Position numbers and translations under genes: made by a program
Assembly (NCBI GenBank): GCA_021154515.1
Contig: JAJKIL010000347.1
Location: 1-37,951, forward strand
DNA length: 37,951 nucleotides
Source: Niastella sp.
GTDB lineage: Bacteria > Bacteroidota > Bacteroidia > Chitinophagales > Chitinophagaceae
Direction: 5' to 3'
Shown: one piece after another, positions 1 through 8,886 of the stretch
Layout: each line of letters begins with the position of its first letter
How positions within the stretch are numbered: position 1 is the stretch's first letter
The notes under the pieces: model-generated
Told to the model about the DNA's origin: nothing
The model's input: the letters and a program-made list of their open reading frames with translations, nothing else
Databases searched by the model: none

Positions 1-2540
1 ACAACGTATTGTTTTGATGTTTCCTGTGCCGAGATCTTTGGCTGGTTTATGAATGGCGGCGCCTTGTCGCTGCTGCCTGAAGATGCAGCGCGAGAACCCC
101 GGGAAATACTGGCCACCATTCAAAAGGACAGCGTGACCCATATCAACTTCGTGCCCTCCCTGTTTGCCGCATTTGTAGATGAACTGGAAAGAACAGGTAT
201 TGAACAGATCAAAACGGTAAAATATATCTTTCTTGCCGGTGAAGCATTGCCCATCAAGCTCGTCAGGAGATTTAAGGCCCTGAATACAGGAATTCCTCTT
301 TGGAATATCTACGGACCTACCGAAGGCACCATTTATAGTTCCGCCTATAATACAGATCAGTCGGACGGCTCAACGATGACAGTACCCATTGGGAAACCGC
401 TCACCAATATCAGACTTTATATACTGGACAGGAACCGGCATCTCATGCCGCCGGGTGTGGCAGGAGAACTTTATATAGGAGGCATCGGAGTAGCCAGGGG
501 ATATCTGCATAATGAGGAGTTGACCAGTCAGCGGTTTCCCGAAGATCCTTTTAACCGGGGCGAAAGGATCTATAAAACAGGGGACAGGGCCCGCCGGTTG
601 CCGGATGGGAACCTGGAGTACCTGGGAAGGATCGATGACCAGGTTAAGATCAGGGGATACCGGATAGAACCGGGTGAGATAGAAAGCCGGTTGGCTGAAC
701 ATCCGGAGGTACAGGAAGCAGTGGTAGTGGCAAAAGAAATGAACGGGAGCAGATCGCTGGTCGCTTATTATTTGTCGGACTTTGAATTAGCCCGGGATGT
801 ACTCCGGGCCTTTGTGCTGGAGAAATTGCCTGACTATATGGCCCCTTCCTTTTTTATCCGGTTACAAAAAATACCATTAAATGCCAATGGAAAAGTAGAT
901 AGGAAAGCATTGCCGGACCTATCTGTATCACCTGGGGAAATATTAGCAGCACCACGGACTCAGGAAGAAAGTTTGTTGGTGGATGTGTGGTCGCAGGTGC
1001 TGGGCATGGAAAAGATCGGTATAACAAATAATTTCTTTTTAATAGGAGGCGATTCTATTAAATCCATCCAGATCTGTTCCAGGCTGCGAAGCGCAGGATA
1101 TGAACTGACTGTAAAAGATATTTTCGCTCATCAGACGATCCGGCAATTGGCCCCGAAATTAAAAAAGATCACTGTCGTATCCGATCAATCCGTCATCACG
1201 GGAAGATCACGGCTGAGTCCCATACAGCAATGGTTCTTTAACGGCCCTGTAAAGAACAAGAACCATTTTACGCAGTCGGTGCTGCTGTATGTTGAGGCAG
1301 GCATCAGTTATGAAACCATATATCGCATATTTAAAAAGATCCAGGAACATCATGATGCCTTGCGGATGGTCTTCATCAACATAGCCGGGTCGATCATTCC
1401 TGAAAATAAAGGGCTGGAACTGCCTGTTGCCCTTGCAGAATATGATCTCCGGCAGGAAGAAGACGAGGAAGCTGCATTAACCCTTCTTGCTGATGAAATG
1501 CATGCCAGTATCGATCTGGCAACCGGTCCCCTGATGAGGCTGGGGCTGTTTCATATGAATAAAGGAAGCAGGCTCCTTATTGTTATCCATCACCTGGTGG
1601 TGGATGGCATTTCCTGGAGAATATTATTCGAAGATTTCGAAACGCTTTATCAACAGCTATCACATAAACAACCGTTGACCCTGCCATTAAAGACCGATCC
1701 CTTTTTATCCTGGCCCGGCCATTTGGAAAAATATTACAGGAGTAGTGATTTTGAAAAACAAAAAAAATATTGGAAAGAGCAGGCGTCTGCTTTGCCCAGG
1801 GATTATCCGGAAGGTAATAATCTCCTGAAAGATCACCGGAAAGTGCTTTTCCGTTTGGACAGAGCCGCCACCGATCAATTGCTGACGCTCGTTCCTTCGG
1901 CCTTTAATACCCAGATCAATGATATTTTGTTGACGGCTCTGTTGCTCAGCATCAATAAAAGATACGGACAGGATTCATGGGTGATCGATCTTGAAACCCA
2001 CGGCCGGCAGGACATTCTTCCGGGCGTAAATTTCAATAGAACCATAGGATGGTTTACCAGTATTTACCCTGTATTAATAGAGATGCAGCATGGTGAACTG
2101 AAAAATACGATCAGGCAGGTAAAGGAAACGCTGCGGAAAGTGCCAGGTCACGGCATAGGGTACCTGCTGCAGAAGTATCAGAACGGTGTTGTAGGTATCG
2201 ACGAAGCCCTGCAGACATCCGGGATCTGCTTCAACTATCTGGGACAGTTTGATGCCGATACCAACAGTAATGTGTATAGCCTGGCCGGGGAGAATAAAGG
2301 AAACGAAATTGGCCTGGAAGAACAGGTACCATATGACTGGAGCGTTTCAGGGATGATACTTAACGGCCAGTTGGAAATGAGTGTTTCTTATAGTGTAAGG
2401 CAATACATGCCCGGTACGATGGAAAGTTTCATGAAAGATTATGAAGAGAACCTGCGTGCGATCATTGAATATTGTAGTACCTATGGACGAACGGAACTGA
2501 CCCCATCTGACCTGATCTACAAAGACCTGTCGGTAGCTAA
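1..2540 (+). other. NRPS module 1: A1 (partial)-T-E, D-residue
   Basis: Pocket residues read by eye at positions 235, 236, 239, 278, 299, 301, 322, 330, 331 and 517 (GrsA numbering) are D-V-A-N-F-A-I-I-Y-K. I cannot match this to a known substrate, though D235 indicates an ordinary alpha-amino acid. The carrier motif is GGDS rather than GGHS, the form usual in carriers that feed an epimerization domain. The E domain has all expected motifs and should be active, so this residue is expected to be D. Confidence 0.85.
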
Positions 2541-5500
2541 ACTGGATGAGATCCAGGCAAAGTATACCATTGAAAATATAAGTTTATTATCGCCGATGCA
2601 GGAAGGGATACTGTATCACAGTCTGCTGGATACAGGAGCTGTAAAGTATCTCATGCAAACAACCTGTAGGGTAAAAGGAGAACTGAATGTAGCGGTTGTA
2701 GCACAAAGCCTGGATTTTCTGATGGCGAGATATGATATCCTTCGCACCATTTTTCTTCACGAAGGATATGACCCGCATGTACAGGTGGTATTGAAGGAGA
2801 GAAGGGCCAGCCTGGTATTCGAAGACATCCGAAAAGATCTGTGGAAACTTGCCGTCTGGCAGTTACAGGAGAGAGAAAGGATATATGACCTGAGTGCAGA
2901 TGTGTTAATGCGGCTGGTAATATTGCAGACGGAGGAAAAGGAATACGAATTGATATGGGGCCATCATCACCTGCTGATGGATGGCTGGTGCATGGGTATT
3001 TTGGTAAATGAATTTATGGCCATCTATTCGATGATCATAAGAGGAAAGGAAATTGTTCTGCCCCCGGTAAAACCCTGGTCGAAATATATGGAATGGCTGG
3101 GGAACAGGGAGAAGGAAAGATCGGCCGCTTTTTGGCGGGAATATCTGTCAGGATATGATAGCCTGGCAAGTTTGCCGCAGCAGACAGGGCGGCAGGAGTA
3201 TGCATATAAAATGAAGGAACTGGTCATCGATGAAAACCTTACAAAAGGATTGAGCCGGTTTTCCGGGCAGTATGGCATCACACAGAATACGATCATCCAG
3301 GGCGCGTGGGCAATGCTGCTGGCCCGGTATAATAATACACAGGATGTTGTATTCGGATCGGTCGTATCTGGCCGCCCGGCTGAGATCGAAGGAGTGGAGA
3401 CGATGGTAGGTCTTTTTATTAATACGATTCCGGTCAGGATACACTATAGTGGCACTGAGACAGTGGTTGATTACTTACAGGGGTTGCAGGCCAGGGCCTT
3501 GGAAAGCGAGCCACATCATTATCATCCTTTATCAGAGATCCAGGCATTGAGCGAAATGGGCGACGGGCTTTTTGATCATATCATCGCTTTCGAGAATTAT
3601 CCGCTGGCTCAACAGATCGAAGCAGCAACCAATGCCCCATTTGAGATCAGTAATGCGGATTTCTTCGTGCAGACCAATTATGAGCTGAATATCACCATTC
3701 TGCCATTGAATGAAATGATCATTAAATTTGAATACAACAGCAATAGATATTCAGAGGAGACGATAGCCAACATCAGCAGTCAGCTGAAAAATATTATCAG
3801 CGCCGTCATTGCACGACCGGATGGACTTTTAAAAGATATTTCGCTGTACAATGAACAGGAAGAATTGGCGCTCAGAGCCTGGCTGACGGCCGGCCTGGAG
3901 CAAAAAACAGCACCCATTCAATTCCTGCTTGGCCGGAGTTTCGAAATGCACGCAGATCATTATGCGATAGAGTACAGGGGGAAACAATACAGTTATAAAG
4001 AAATGGGCGCTGATGCCGGTAAGATAGCCACAGCAATAGCCCGTCATGGGATTGCTGAAGGCAGCCCAATAGGAATATATTGCGAAGACAGACGCTGGTT
4101 GATCAGCTCGATTCTGGGTATTGTACAATCGCGCATGGTATTCGTGCCGCTGGAGACGAAGCTTCCCGCAAGCCGCCTCGCATCCATGATCAGCCAGACA
4201 GGTATCCGGTATATCATTACCGATCAGGAACAGACAGACCGTAAAAAAATAGATGCCTCCGGAACGATCACCTGGCTGTCTCTCCACGAAATCAGCACGA
4301 CCAGTGAAAACTTCGTTGCCCGGACGGATTTCGATCCGGAAGACCATTTGTATATTTATTTCACATCTGGTTCTACAGGTAAGATAAAAGGAGTAGTAGG
4401 CATCAATAAAGGACTCGCCCATTTTATTGATTGGGAAATACGAACCTTCCACATCGACAATACTTTCCGGTTCGGTCAGTTCACCAACCCCGGCTTCGAC
4501 GTGTTTATGAGGGATATATTTGTACCGCTCTGTTCGGGAGCTACCATATGCATACCCGATGAAGAAAGCTTGTTCACGGCGCCAAAGATCAGTGCATGGA
4601 TAGATCACCAGCAGATCGATCTGATCCACTGCGTACCCAGTTTCTTTAAATTATTCGCAAAAGGCAACTTGCAGGAAGGGTTGTTCCCTTCGCTGAAATA
4701 CATACTCCTGGCAGGCGAAAAGATCCTGCCTTATGAATTACAGGAATGGTATAAGACATTTGGGAATCGCATTCAGCTTGTAAATATTTATGGTCCTACT
4801 GAAACAACCCTGGCCAAGGGCTATTATTTGATCCGGCCGGCAGACAGCAAAGCTGCCTACATTCCTGTAAGGCCAATGCCCGGAGCGCAATTTTTGATCC
4901 TTGACAAGGATAGGCAGGTATCTCCGCCCGGCGCCATCGGCGAGATCTATATCAGAACGCCTTACCGTACAACCGGCTACCTGGATGCTGCTGCCACAAA
5001 AAAATCCTTTATCGTCAACCCCTACAGCAATAATAAAGAAGATCTGCTCTACCGCACCGGTGATGTAGGAAAGGCGTTGGATAATGGAGAGATCGTGATA
5101 CTCGGGCGCTCTGACCACCAGGTGAAGATCAGGGGTATAAGGATCGAGCCGGATGATATCCGGGCAAATATACTCCGGTATCCGGGCGTAACAGATGCGC
5201 TGGTATTGGCAAAAACCGACAAAGAAGGGGAGACATTCCTTTGCGCCTATATTGTATCGGACCCGCCCTTCGAGGAACCGGCAATAAGAAGTTTCTTACA
5301 AACCCATTTACCCGGGAATATGCTTCCGGCATTCCTGATGCATTTGCCTGTGTTCCCTCTTCAGCCAAACGGCAAGATCAACCGAAAAGCATTGCCTGAA
5401 CCAGGCTTCGGACAGGCAATCGATCATATTCCTCCTTCCGGTGCCATAGAGGATAAACTGGCAGATATCTGGTCGGAAGTACTGAAAATGGATAAAGGAT

Positions 5501-6981
5501 TAATAAGCACTAACAAGAGTTTTCAGGAGCTGGGCGGACATTCAGTAAGAGTGTTCAGGCTGCTCAATAAAATTCAGCAGTCATTTCATTTAAAACTAAA
5601 ATTGGATGATATACTCCGGCACGATACCATCCAGCTGTCAGCCACGCTTATCGCACGATCTGTAAGGGATAATAACGGCGAGATTCCGGTATTGGAAAAT
5701 AAGGAATACTATTCTACCTCTCCGGCGCAGAAACGAATGTATTACCAGTATTTAATGAACAGGGAAAGTATTCGTTACAATATTCCGATTGCCGTAAGGA
5801 TCAATGGAGAAACAGATATTCCCCGGCTGCGGGATGCATTGATCAAATTGACAAATCGTCATCCTGGTTTAAGGACCAGCTTTCTGCTGACAGGGGATGA
5901 TGTGCTGCAGACAATCAATGCGGAGGCCGGTTTGGAACTGGAATGGATGGGCGAAGATCAATATAACTCGGTCGGCGAGGCTTTCAATGCATTTATCAGA
6001 CCTTTTGATCTGACCATGAAGTCCCTGATGCGATGTGCTTTGTTAAAGGGGCGGGAAACAGATACATTATTCGTTGATGTGCATCATATCGTAGCCGATG
6101 GGATCTCCCTGAATATTATGATCCATGACTTCAAGAAGCTTTACTTAGGAGAAGCGCTTCAGCCCCTGACACTGCGTTACGTGGATTATGCAGGTTGGAT
6201 CAGTAACAGCCCGGACATATGGCAACAACATAAAGAATATTGGGCAAAGCAATTGTCCGGAGAATTACCTGGCGGCATTTTGCAGGCTATCAGGACAGGC
6301 TCAGGAAACGATATACATGTGGCGGCCTCAAAGGAATTGATAGTGGACGAAAAGTTATACGAAAATATCCGGCAATTCGCCCTGGCATCCGGGGTGTCCG
6401 ACTTTATATTCCATTTATCGGTGTGTTACCTGTTATTATCCAAATTGTCCGGAAGCCAGGACATCATCATCGGGACTGATGTGGTAGGCAGAACAAAGGC
6501 TTCCCTGCAGGACATCGTTGGCACCTTTGTGAATATCCTGCCTTTAAGAGTGCAGGTAAGACCCGATATTTCCTATGAGGAATTATTACTCGGTATTAAA
6601 CGCACGGTGGTAGAAGGATTCGATCACCAGGATTTTCAATTCGATCAGATGGTTTCTCTTGTAGACAGTAAGGGAACTGGCCTGTCCGAAAGCCCGCTGA
6701 TCGATGTTCACCTTTCCTTCTCCAATACCATCGATGATACCATAGAACTGGATGAATTTGAGATTTTATCCTTGCAGAACAAACATGATCAGCTGACGAA
6801 TTATGAGCTGCAGCTGGAAGCCAGGACCGTAGGAAAAAGATTGTACATCGATTTTATTTACAGCAAAGAATTGTATGATGCCGATACCATTGAATGGATC
6901 ATGAAGTACTATACGAATATCTTACAATTCGTGATCCGGAACAGGCATGTGAAAATCGGGAATATTGAACTTGAAAATTGA
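1..6981 (+). CDS. Nonribosomal peptide synthetase, 5'-truncated: A-T-E, C-A-T, C
   Basis: The reading frame is open from base 1, inside an A domain (A4 region FDVSCAEIF), so the true start lies upstream; the ATG at 49 is internal. Domains in order: partial A1 (to about 920), T with GGDSI (Ser codon 1054-1056), epimerization domain (about 1195-2480; HHLVVDGISW at 1588, GWFT, FNYLGQFD at 2230), DCL-like C (about 2575-3880; HHHLLMDGW at 2962), A2 (about 3925-5400; FTSGSTG, NIYGPTETT), T with GGHSV (Ser 5542-5544), and a final C (about 5700-6975; HHIVADG at 6082). It adds two residues, the first as D, and ends exactly where a C-A linker would start. The next NRPS begins with an A domain, so the two proteins probably share one module. 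There is no TE. A methyltransferase gene follows after 23 bp. Domain calls are firm; substrates of A1 and A2 are not assigned. Confidence 0.95.
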   Translation, partial: TTYCFDVSCAEIFGWFMNGGALSLLPEDAAREPREILATIQKDSVTHINFVPSLFAAFVDELERTGIEQIKTVKYIFLAGEALPIKLVRRFKALNTGIPLWNIYGPTEGTIYSSAYNTDQSDGSTMTVPIGKPLTNIRLYILDRNRHLMPPGVAGELYIGGIGVARGYLHNEELTSQRFPEDPFNRGERIYKTGDRARRLPDGNLEYLGRIDDQVKIRGYRIEPGEIESRLAEHPEVQEAVVVAKEMNGSRSLVAYYLSDFELARDVLRAFVLEKLPDYMAPSFFIRLQKIPLNANGKVDRKALPDLSVSPGEILAAPRTQEESLLVDVWSQVLGMEKIGITNNFFLIGGDSIKSIQICSRLRSAGYELTVKDIFAHQTIRQLAPKLKKITVVSDQSVITGRSRLSPIQQWFFNGPVKNKNHFTQSVLLYVEAGISYETIYRIFKKIQEHHDALRMVFINIAGSIIPENKGLELPVALAEYDLRQEEDEEAALTLLADEMHASIDLATGPLMRLGLFHMNKGSRLLIVIHHLVVDGISWRILFEDFETLYQQLSHKQPLTLPLKTDPFLSWPGHLEKYYRSSDFEKQKKYWKEQASALPRDYPEGNNLLKDHRKVLFRLDRAATDQLLTLVPSAFNTQINDILLTALLLSINKRYGQDSWVIDLETHGRQDILPGVNFNRTIGWFTSIYPVLIEMQHGELKNTIRQVKETLRKVPGHGIGYLLQKYQNGVVGIDEALQTSGICFNYLGQFDADTNSNVYSLAGENKGNEIGLEEQVPYDWSVSGMILNGQLEMSVSYSVRQYMPGTMESFMKDYEENLRAIIEYCSTYGRTELTPSDLIYKDLSVAKLDEIQAKYTIENISLLSPMQEGILYHSLLDTGAVKYLMQTTCRVKGELNVAVVAQSLDFLMARYDILRTIFLHEGYDPHVQVVLKERRASLVFEDIRKDLWKLAVWQLQERERIYDLSADVLMRLVILQTEEKEYELIWGHHHLLMDGWCMGILVNEFMAIYSMIIRGKEIVLPPVKPWSKYMEWLGNREKERSAAFWREYLSGYDSLASLPQQTGRQEYAYKMKELVIDENLTKGLSRFSGQYGITQNTIIQGAWAMLLARYNNTQDVVFGSVVSGRPAEIEGVETMVGLFINTIPVRIHYSGTETVVDYLQGLQARALESEPHHYHPLSEIQALSEMGDGLFDHIIAFENYPLAQQIEAATNAPFEISNADFFVQTNYELNITILPLNEMIIKFEYNSNRYSEETIANISSQLKNIISAVIARPDGLLKDISLYNEQEELALRAWLTAGLEQKTAPIQFLLGRSFEMHADHYAIEYRGKQYSYKEMGADAGKIATAIARHGIAEGSPIGIYCEDRRWLISSILGIVQSRMVFVPLETKLPASRLASMISQTGIRYIITDQEQTDRKKIDASGTITWLSLHEISTTSENFVARTDFDPEDHLYIYFTSGSTGKIKGVVGINKGLAHFIDWEIRTFHIDNTFRFGQFTNPGFDVFMRDIFVPLCSGATICIPDEESLFTAPKISAWIDHQQIDLIHCVPSFFKLFAKGNLQEGLFPSLKYILLAGEKILPYELQEWYKTFGNRIQLVNIYGPTETTLAKGYYLIRPADSKAAYIPVRPMPGAQFLILDKDRQVSPPGAIGEIYIRTPYRTTGYLDAAATKKSFIVNPYSNNKEDLLYRTGDVGKALDNGEIVILGRSDHQVKIRGIRIEPDDIRANILRYPGVTDALVLAKTDKEGETFLCAYIVSDPPFEEPAIRSFLQTHLPGNMLPAFLMHLPVFPLQPNGKINRKALPEPGFGQAIDHIPPSGAIEDKLADIWSEVLKMDKGLISTNKSFQELGGHSVRVFRLLNKIQQSFHLKLKLDDILRHDTIQLSATLIARSVRDNNGEIPVLENKEYYSTSPAQKRMYYQYLMNRESIRYNIPIAVRINGETDIPRLRDALIKLTNRHPGLRTSFLLTGDDVLQTINAEAGLELEWMGEDQYNSVGEAFNAFIRPFDLTMKSLMRCALLKGRETDTLFVDVHHIVADGISLNIMIHDFKKLYLGEALQPLTLRYVDYAGWISNSPDIWQQHKEYWAKQLSGELPGGILQAIRTGSGNDIHVAASKELIVDEKLYENIRQFALASGVSDFIFHLSVCYLLLSKLSGSQDIIIGTDVVGRTKASLQDIVGTFVNILPLRVQVRPDISYEELLLGIKRTVVEGFDHQDFQFDQMVSLVDSKGTGLSESPLIDVHLSFSNTIDDTIELDEFEILSLQNKHDQLTNYELQLEARTVGKRLYIDFIYSKELYDADTIEWIMKYYTNILQFVIRNRHVKIGNIELEN
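2560..5680 (+). other. NRPS module 2: C (DCL-like)-A2-T
   Basis: The C domain opens with LLSPMQEGILYHSLL and carries HHHLLMDGW, the pattern of condensation domains that accept a D-configured donor, in keeping with the E domain before it. A2 is of an uncommon type: its A3 motif reads IYFTSGSTG and its A4 region GFDVFMRDIF. The pocket reads D-V-R-H-L-A-I-L-A-K. Module 3 has the same type of A domain. The substrate is not assigned. Confidence 0.85.
5690..6981 (+). other. C-terminal condensation domain lacking its own A-T
   Basis: A full C domain (SPAQKRMYYQ start, HHIVADGIS active site, later DFQFDQMV region) ends the protein, with NIELEN just before the stop. That is where a C-A linker would normally continue into an A domain. 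It most likely works in trans with the A-T at the start of the NRPS at 20688. A role in release or cyclization is the alternative. Confidence 0.85.
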
Positions 6982-7004
6982 CCCGGTAAACCAACTCCTC
7001 TTGT

Positions 7005-7775
7005 ATGGAAAATCAAATAGTAAAAGAACAATTCAACAAACAGGCGAAGAAATTTGCCGATTGGGCCGTTACCAGGAATACCGCACAGATGAAGGGGTAT
7101 TATGATTTTTGTGAAATATCGCCCCGGGATACTTTGCTCGACGTTGCCTGCGGACCCGGAGCCATGACAGTATTCATGGCCCACCACGTCAGATCGGCTA
7201 CAGGTGTTGATATCTCGGATAATGAAATTGAAATAGCCAACAATGTAGCCAGACAACTGGGTATAGCCAACATACAGTTCGATTGCTCGGACGTAGAGCA
7301 ACTCCCTTATCCCGACAACTCATTCTCAGTGGTCTTATGTAAAGCGGCCTTTCATCATTTCGTACAGCCGGTAAAAGTATTTAATGAGATGAAGCGTTGC
7401 TGCATGCAGGGCGGTAAGGTAAGTATCCAGGATATAGCCGCTTATGATGACATATATGTAGATGAATATTTCGAAACCTTTGAAAAGCTGGTCGATATCT
7501 GCCATCACAGAACGTTGCAGGAAAGGGAATTTGCTCAATTGTTCACAAATGCTGATATAGATATAACAGACCAGTTTATGTTGACTGTAGATCTTTCGGT
7601 TGACGAATACCTGGAACATGCGGTACAGGATAAGGACGGCAGGTTGGCGCTTGAAAAATTAATCAAAGATGGTATAAAAGACCCTCGGCTGAAAGAATAC
7701 CTTTTTTACAGGGATGACCAATTGTTTTTTAAACGAAATGTATACCTGATCGTAGGCCAGAAAAAAGATAAATAG
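7005..7775 (+). CDS. SAM-dependent class I methyltransferase
   Basis: This 256-residue protein has the glycine-rich SAM-binding motif I (LLDVACGPGAMT, about residues 44-55), then GVDIS at the end of strand 2 and a Methyltransf_11-like core with DNSFSVVLCKAAFHH as the motif IV region. It resembles small-molecule methyltransferases of the UbiE/Methyltransf_11 group. It would transfer a methyl group from S-adenosylmethionine to O, N or C of a building block or of the peptide; the acceptor cannot be read from sequence. It starts 23 bp after the NRPS stop and ends 26 bp before the monooxygenase gene, so it is probably co-transcribed. No NRPS domain in the window contains an embedded methyltransferase, so any methylation must act in trans. 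Confidence 0.88.
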   Translation: MENQIVKEQFNKQAKKFADWAVTRNTAQMKGYYDFCEISPRDTLLDVACGPGAMTVFMAHHVRSATGVDISDNEIEIANNVARQLGIANIQFDCSDVEQLPYPDNSFSVVLCKAAFHHFVQPVKVFNEMKRCCMQGGKVSIQDIAAYDDIYVDEYFETFEKLVDICHHRTLQEREFAQLFTNADIDITDQFMLTVDLSVDEYLEHAVQDKDGRLALEKLIKDGIKDPRLKEYLFYRDDQLFFKRNVYLIVGQKKDK

Positions 7776-7801
7776 TTAACCGCATTATAATATGAATAAC
7801 G

Positions 7802-8848
7802 ATGGACTTTAGCCTTTTCTTTTTTTCCAGTTACAAGGTCAGGTCCGACAATAAATACAAGTTATTGTTGGAGGCAGCAAAGTTTGCTGACAGGAACGGT
7901 TTTAAAGCCGTATGGACTCCTGAACGCCATTTCCATGAATTTGGCGGTCTTTTTCCCAACCCTTCTGTTACCAGCGCAGCCCTTGCAATGGTCACCAAAC
8001 AGATAGAATTGCGGAGTGGAAGCGTTGTTTCGCCATTACATGATGCAGTAAGGATCGCCGAAGAATGGTCTGTGGTAGACAACCTGTCAAAAGGAAGGAT
8101 CGCGCTTTCTTTTGCTTCCGGCTGGAACGGAAACGATTTCTGCCTGGCGCCGGATAATTACAAAGACAGACATCGCATCATGTATGAACAGATAGATAGT
8201 ATACAACGTCTCTGGAAAGGAGAAAGTAGTAAAAGAAGGAACGGGCTGCATAAAGAAATACCCTTCCGGATTTTCCCCGCCCCCGTTCAAAAAGAATTGC
8301 CTGTCTGGATCACAGCTGCGGGAAATGAGGAAACGTACCGCATTGCCGGTGAAAAGGGGGCTCATTTATTAACACATCTGTTGGGACAGGACATGCGCGA
8401 TCTGGCAGGAAAAATAAAATTATATCGTGAAGGAAGACGGGCTGGAGGATTCGCAGAGAATTCCGGAAAAGTGGCGCTCATGCTGCATACCTACATCGGA
8501 GAGGATATCAGGGAAGTAGAACGTATCGTTGAAAAACCTTTTATGGAATACTTAAAAAGTGCCACCAGTCTAAGCAAGATCATGTACCAGGAGGCAGGAT
8601 TAAATGAGGAGGAGATCAGTGAAGAAGACAAACAGACGATGCTGAGGCATTCCTTTCAGCGATACAGCAAGACCTCTGCGCTGATCGGAACCGGTAGTAG
8701 TTGCCGCGCCATGGTGAATAGCCTGGCAGCAATAGGCGTGGATGAGATCGCCTGCCTGATCGATTTTGGCATTGAGGAAACTGAATTGATCAAAGGACTG
8801 AAGAATCTGCAGGCCTTCAGGGAGGCACTTACACCTGGACAAAACTGA
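7802..8848 (+). CDS. MupA/Atu3671-family FMN-dependent luciferase-like monooxygenase
   Basis: This 348-residue protein has the TIM-barrel features of bacterial luciferase-like flavin monooxygenases. Its start (MDFSLFFFSSYK), the WTPERHFHEFGG segment near residue 40 and SFASGWNGNDF near residue 100 fit the MupA/Atu3671 subfamily. That group occurs in NRPS/PKS clusters both as stand-alone proteins and as embedded domains. Members use reduced FMN and O2; the reaction varies and is often unknown. The length is normal for the family and there is no signal peptide. The ATG at 7792 is in another frame and stops after six codons, so 7802 is the start. Hydroxylation of a carrier-bound or free residue is the reasonable guess; the substrate is not known. 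Confidence 0.87.
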   Translation: MDFSLFFFSSYKVRSDNKYKLLLEAAKFADRNGFKAVWTPERHFHEFGGLFPNPSVTSAALAMVTKQIELRSGSVVSPLHDAVRIAEEWSVVDNLSKGRIALSFASGWNGNDFCLAPDNYKDRHRIMYEQIDSIQRLWKGESSKRRNGLHKEIPFRIFPAPVQKELPVWITAAGNEETYRIAGEKGAHLLTHLLGQDMRDLAGKIKLYREGRRAGGFAENSGKVALMLHTYIGEDIREVERIVEKPFMEYLKSATSLSKIMYQEAGLNEEEISEEDKQTMLRHSFQRYSKTSALIGTGSSCRAMVNSLAAIGVDEIACLIDFGIEETELIKGLKNLQAFREALTPGQN

Positions 8849-8886
8849 ACTTTTATGGCGGATGAAAACAAAAACCAGTAACTATT

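Noticed and set aside
49..51. First ATG as the start of the left-hand NRPS
   Set aside because: The frame is open to base 1 and bases 1-48 encode conserved A-domain sequence (CFDVSCAEIF), so the gene begins outside the window.
3829..4629. Long antisense open frame (266 codons) inside the first NRPS
   Set aside because: It lies wholly opposite conserved A-domain code, has no recognisable protein features, and similar shadows occur across all NRPS genes here.
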